From: Marinobacter adhaerens HP15
GTDB lineage: Bacteria > Pseudomonadota > Gammaproteobacteria > Pseudomonadales > Oleiphilaceae
Reading direction: 5' to 3'
DNA length: 64,000 bases
Assembly: GCF_000166295.1 (NCBI RefSeq)
Contig: NC_017506.1
Span: 124,001-188,000, forward strand
Position 1 is the first letter of the stretch, and each line of letters begins with the position of its first letter. Below are positions 61,682-64,000 of the stretch, piece after piece. Below the pieces are notes generated by a model. The model made no database searches and was not told where the DNA came from. It saw only the letters and a program-made list of their open reading frames with translations. The position numbers were made by a program, and so were the translations under genes.

Positions 61682-62041
61682 ATGCCGATGTTGCGTGGTT
61701 TTCTGGTTCTGGTGCTGTTTTTTATTCTTGGCGAGTCTGTGCGCCTGCTGCTGGCGTTGCCGGTGAGTGGCGGCGTGCTGGGGATGGTGGTCATTACCTT
61801 CACGCTGATGCTTAAAGGCAACGTGAGTGATGATCTTGCTCGGGCCAGCCAGGGGCTTATATCGGTGCTGGTGCTCTTGATCATGCCGGGGGTGGTGGGT
61901 GTGTTTTTCACGGCGAACCAGTTCTCCGGGCAGTGGCTGGCGGTTGCGGCGGCATTGCTGGTGGGCACCTTTCTCAGTGTGCTGACTACCTTGTTGTTGA
62001 TGAAGGCGGTGACGAAAAGAGGCGTTAGCGATGGTGAGTGA
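61682..62041 (+). CDS. LrgA/CidA family membrane protein
   Basis: A 119-residue, four-helix holin-like protein (LGESVRLLLALPVSGGVLGMVVI...DDLARASQGLISVLVLLIMPGVVGVF). Pairs with the LrgB-like gene that overlaps its end by 11 bases. Family role: control of murein hydrolase export or small-metabolite transport. Confidence 0.92.
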   Translation: MPMLRGFLVLVLFFILGESVRLLLALPVSGGVLGMVVITFTLMLKGNVSDDLARASQGLISVLVLLIMPGVVGVFFTANQFSGQWLAVAAALLVGTFLSVLTTLLLMKAVTKRGVSDGE

Positions 62042-62753
62042 GCTCCTTGCGCGCTTCCAGGCCCTGCCGGAGTCGCTTGCCGCCACCCCGATTCTTGCGA
62101 TCGGTTTGACCCTCGGTGCCTTTTTTGCCGGCAACTGGCTGTTCTCCCGCATTGGCCGGCCTATCTGGCTGCCGCCGGTTGTTTTGTCTGCGTGTCTTTT
62201 ATCTGGCTTCATCGCGTTGGCGGTGGATTACCAGGATTACCAACAGGGCGCGCGCTGGCTGACGGTGTTGCTGGGGCCTGCCACCGTCGCACTCGGGATT
62301 CCCTTGTACCAGCAGATGCACCATATCCGTGCCATGTGGCGCCCGATTGTGGTCACGCTGCCGATTGCCGCCACCATGGCGGCGGTTTACGCCGTGGTGA
62401 TTGGCTGGGCTCTGGGGGCCACACCGGAGGTCCTGGCATCGCTGGCGCCCAAGTCGGTTACTGCGCCTATCGCCATCGGTATTACCGAGCAGTTGGGCGG
62501 TTCGGTGCCCCTGATGATGGGCGGGCTCCTGATCACGGGCGTGGTGGCAACCCTCTTCGTTGACCTGCTCGCGCGGCTTTTGCCTGTTGAGGACGAACGG
62601 ATTCTGGGCTTTGCCCTGGGGCTGAATGGCCATGCCATCGGAACCGCGAGGGCGTTTGAAATCAGCCATAGCGCCGGCGCGTTTGCGTCTCTGGGAATGG
62701 GACTTACCGGTGTGTTTACTGCCCTGATCCTGCCTCTGGTTTTCCGGCTGTAA
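62031..62753 (+). CDS. LrgB/CidB family membrane protein
   Basis: A 240-residue polytopic protein: FIALAVDYQDYQQGARWLTVLLGPATVALGIPLYQQ and LAPKSVTAPIAIGITEQLGGSVPL are LrgB hallmarks. Start ATG 62031 lies within the end of the LrgA-like gene, so both are translated together. Confidence 0.93.
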   Translation: MVSELLARFQALPESLAATPILAIGLTLGAFFAGNWLFSRIGRPIWLPPVVLSACLLSGFIALAVDYQDYQQGARWLTVLLGPATVALGIPLYQQMHHIRAMWRPIVVTLPIAATMAAVYAVVIGWALGATPEVLASLAPKSVTAPIAIGITEQLGGSVPLMMGGLLITGVVATLFVDLLARLLPVEDERILGFALGLNGHAIGTARAFEISHSAGAFASLGMGLTGVFTALILPLVFRL

Positions 62754-62909
62754 GTCTGCGCCAAATCAGGTCATTCACCTGGCGTATAGCCCCATGTCGC
62801 AATTTCGATTGCCCTAAGTGTTTTCCGAGACTAGCTTGTTGGCCAGGCATTCGGCGCCGTTCTGCGCCGATGTTCCGTGAAAATTCCTAAAACAGCGACG
62901 GAAAACGCG

Positions 62910-64000
62910 ATGAAAAAACTGATTGCAGCATTTGTCGGTTCCATGGCCCTGGCGGCGGCGCCGGTAGCCCTGTCTGCCGAGGCGACCAAGGAACTGAAGA
63001 TGGCGTACGACGCCGACCCCGTGACCCTCGACATTCATGAGCAGCTGTCTGGTGGCATTCTCCAGCTGTCCCATATGACCTTTGATCCGCTGTTGCGCTG
63101 GACCAAGGATCTTGGTTTCGAGCCGCGCCTGGCAGAGAGCTGGACCCGGGTTGATGAAAACACCATGCGCTTCAAACTCCGTGAGGGCGTGAAGTTCCAT
63201 TCCGGCAACGAGCTGACGACCGCGGATGTGAAGTTCACTTTCGACCGCCTGAAGCAGAGCCAGGATTTCAAGGCCATCTTCAAGCCCTTCAGCGGCATCA
63301 ACATCATCGATGATTACACCTTCGAGCTGGTCACCAGTGAGCCCTATCCGCTGCTGCTGAACACCGCCACCTATATCTTCCCGTTCGACAGCGAGTTCTA
63401 CAGCGGCCAGACCGAAGACGGCAAAGACAAGAGCGCCATCCTCAAACATGGCAACTCCTTCGCATCCGAGAATCTGTCGGGCACCGGCCCTTACACCGTG
63501 ACCGAACGCAAGCAGGGTGTCCGGGTCGAGTTCGAGCGCTTCGACGACTACTGGGATACCGAGTCCCCGGGTAACGTCGGCAAGATCGTGCTGACTCCGA
63601 TCAAAGAGAACAACACCCGGGTTTCTGCGCTGCTGTCCGGTGGTGTCGACTTTATCGCCCCGGTTCCGCCCAATGATCTGGAGCGGATCCGCAACGACAA
63701 GAGCGCCAACCTGGTCACCATGAGTGGCACCCGCATCATCCTGTTCCACATGAACCAGAAGCGAGTGGAAGCCTTCAAGAACCCGAAGGTTCGCCAGGCG
63801 ATTGCCTACGCCATCAACCAGGAAGGCATTGCCGCCAAGATCATGAAAGGCTTCGCCACCCCTGCCGCCCAGATGTCGCCTGAAGGCTACCAGGGCTATA
63901 ACGAGTCCCTGACACCGCGCTTCGATGTGGCCAAGGCCCAGGAGCTGATGAAGGAGGCCGGTTACGAGGACGGCTTCACCATCACCATGATGGCGCCGAA
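62910..64000 (+). CDS. Peptide ABC transporter substrate-binding protein (3' end outside window)
   Basis: At least 363 residues of a family 5 extracellular binding protein (DppA/OppA type). The signal peptide (KKLIAAFVGSMALAAAPVALSA) is followed by MAYDADPVTLDIHEQLSGG, MTFDPLLRWTKDLGFEPRLAESWTRVD and LREGVKFHSGNELTTADVKFTFDRL, the signature region. It binds di- or oligopeptides in the periplasm. The reading frame is open to the last base, so the gene is cut by the window end. Confidence 0.93.
   Translation, partial: MKKLIAAFVGSMALAAAPVALSAEATKELKMAYDADPVTLDIHEQLSGGILQLSHMTFDPLLRWTKDLGFEPRLAESWTRVDENTMRFKLREGVKFHSGNELTTADVKFTFDRLKQSQDFKAIFKPFSGINIIDDYTFELVTSEPYPLLLNTATYIFPFDSEFYSGQTEDGKDKSAILKHGNSFASENLSGTGPYTVTERKQGVRVEFERFDDYWDTESPGNVGKIVLTPIKENNTRVSALLSGGVDFIAPVPPNDLERIRNDKSANLVTMSGTRIILFHMNQKRVEAFKNPKVRQAIAYAINQEGIAAKIMKGFATPAAQMSPEGYQGYNESLTPRFDVAKAQELMKEAGYEDGFTITMMAP

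Noticed and set aside
62814..63749. 311-codon minus-strand frame
   Set aside because: It is antisense to the peptide-binding protein gene, whose family motifs are certain; the minus frame has no recognisable protein character.

Overview
The window reads as a chromosomal segment of a marine gammaproteobacterium, most likely Marinobacter-like. This rests on protein style, the YaeQ/LrgAB neighbourhood and the copper/mercury gene repertoire; no rRNA or marker gene fixes the genus. About 60.8 kb is accessory DNA. It ends at a complete tRNA-Arg(CCG) gene (60791-60867, minus) beside the 5' half of a second, different tRNA-Arg(CCG) (60926-60970). Beyond that point ordinary chromosomal genes begin: yaeQ, an LrgA/LrgB pair and a peptide ABC transporter binding protein cut by the window end.

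Layout. 1-6.2 kb: the 3' part of a heavy-metal RND pump, a histidine kinase and response regulator separated by two opposite-strand genes (a small secreted protein and a TIGR02001-type outer-membrane protein). 6.3-8.8 kb: an IS3-family element with 3-bp target duplications, interrupted by an IS30-family element. 8.8-21.3 kb: a recombination/replication module like the conserved core of SXT/R391-type integrative elements: SSB, RecT/Bet recombinase, YqaJ exonuclease, CobS-like AAA+ ATPase, a WGR-domain protein, a DUF3150 protein, a CobT-like VWA protein and a Toprim primase, with many small genes. 21.4-32.8 kb: mostly uncharacterised membrane and secreted proteins, plus an AlbA_2 (Schlafen-type) protein, a bacterial PH-domain protein, a DsbA-like thioredoxin-fold protein and a secreted HNH nuclease. 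32.8-39.1 kb: CcdA, DUF411, two CDF efflux pumps and small Met/His-rich periplasmic proteins, flanked by about 140-bp direct repeats and merR remnants. 39.2-55.7 kb: copper/silver resistance (cytochrome c, CopA-type P-type ATPase, PcoA-type multicopper oxidase, CopB, cupredoxin, two-component system, HupE/UreJ-like protein). 56.6-59.5 kb: merR divergent from merT-merP-merF-merA.

How it works together. The metal genes form export (RND, CDF, P-ATPase), periplasmic oxidation and sequestration (multicopper oxidase, cupredoxin, DUF411, Met/His-rich proteins) and mercury uptake/reduction. Control appears to come from MerR-type operators at the CDF and mer promoters and from a repeated OmpR-type direct-repeat box present five times.

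Most notable signal. In the recombination module nearly every gene that is not translationally coupled to its predecessor has a structured leader. Eight leaders share one architecture: a hairpin whose loop pairs with a downstream strand (H-type pseudoknot), where that downstream strand, or the bases just after it, is also complementary to the gene's own ribosome-binding site or start codon. The primary sequences differ completely while pairing is kept. A second leader type (two clear copies, a third partial) has a conserved GAAACGGA box, a YACG-tetraloop hairpin and, in the two clear copies, a long-range stem covering the ribosome-binding site. These look like translational switches and are the best candidate for an undescribed system here.
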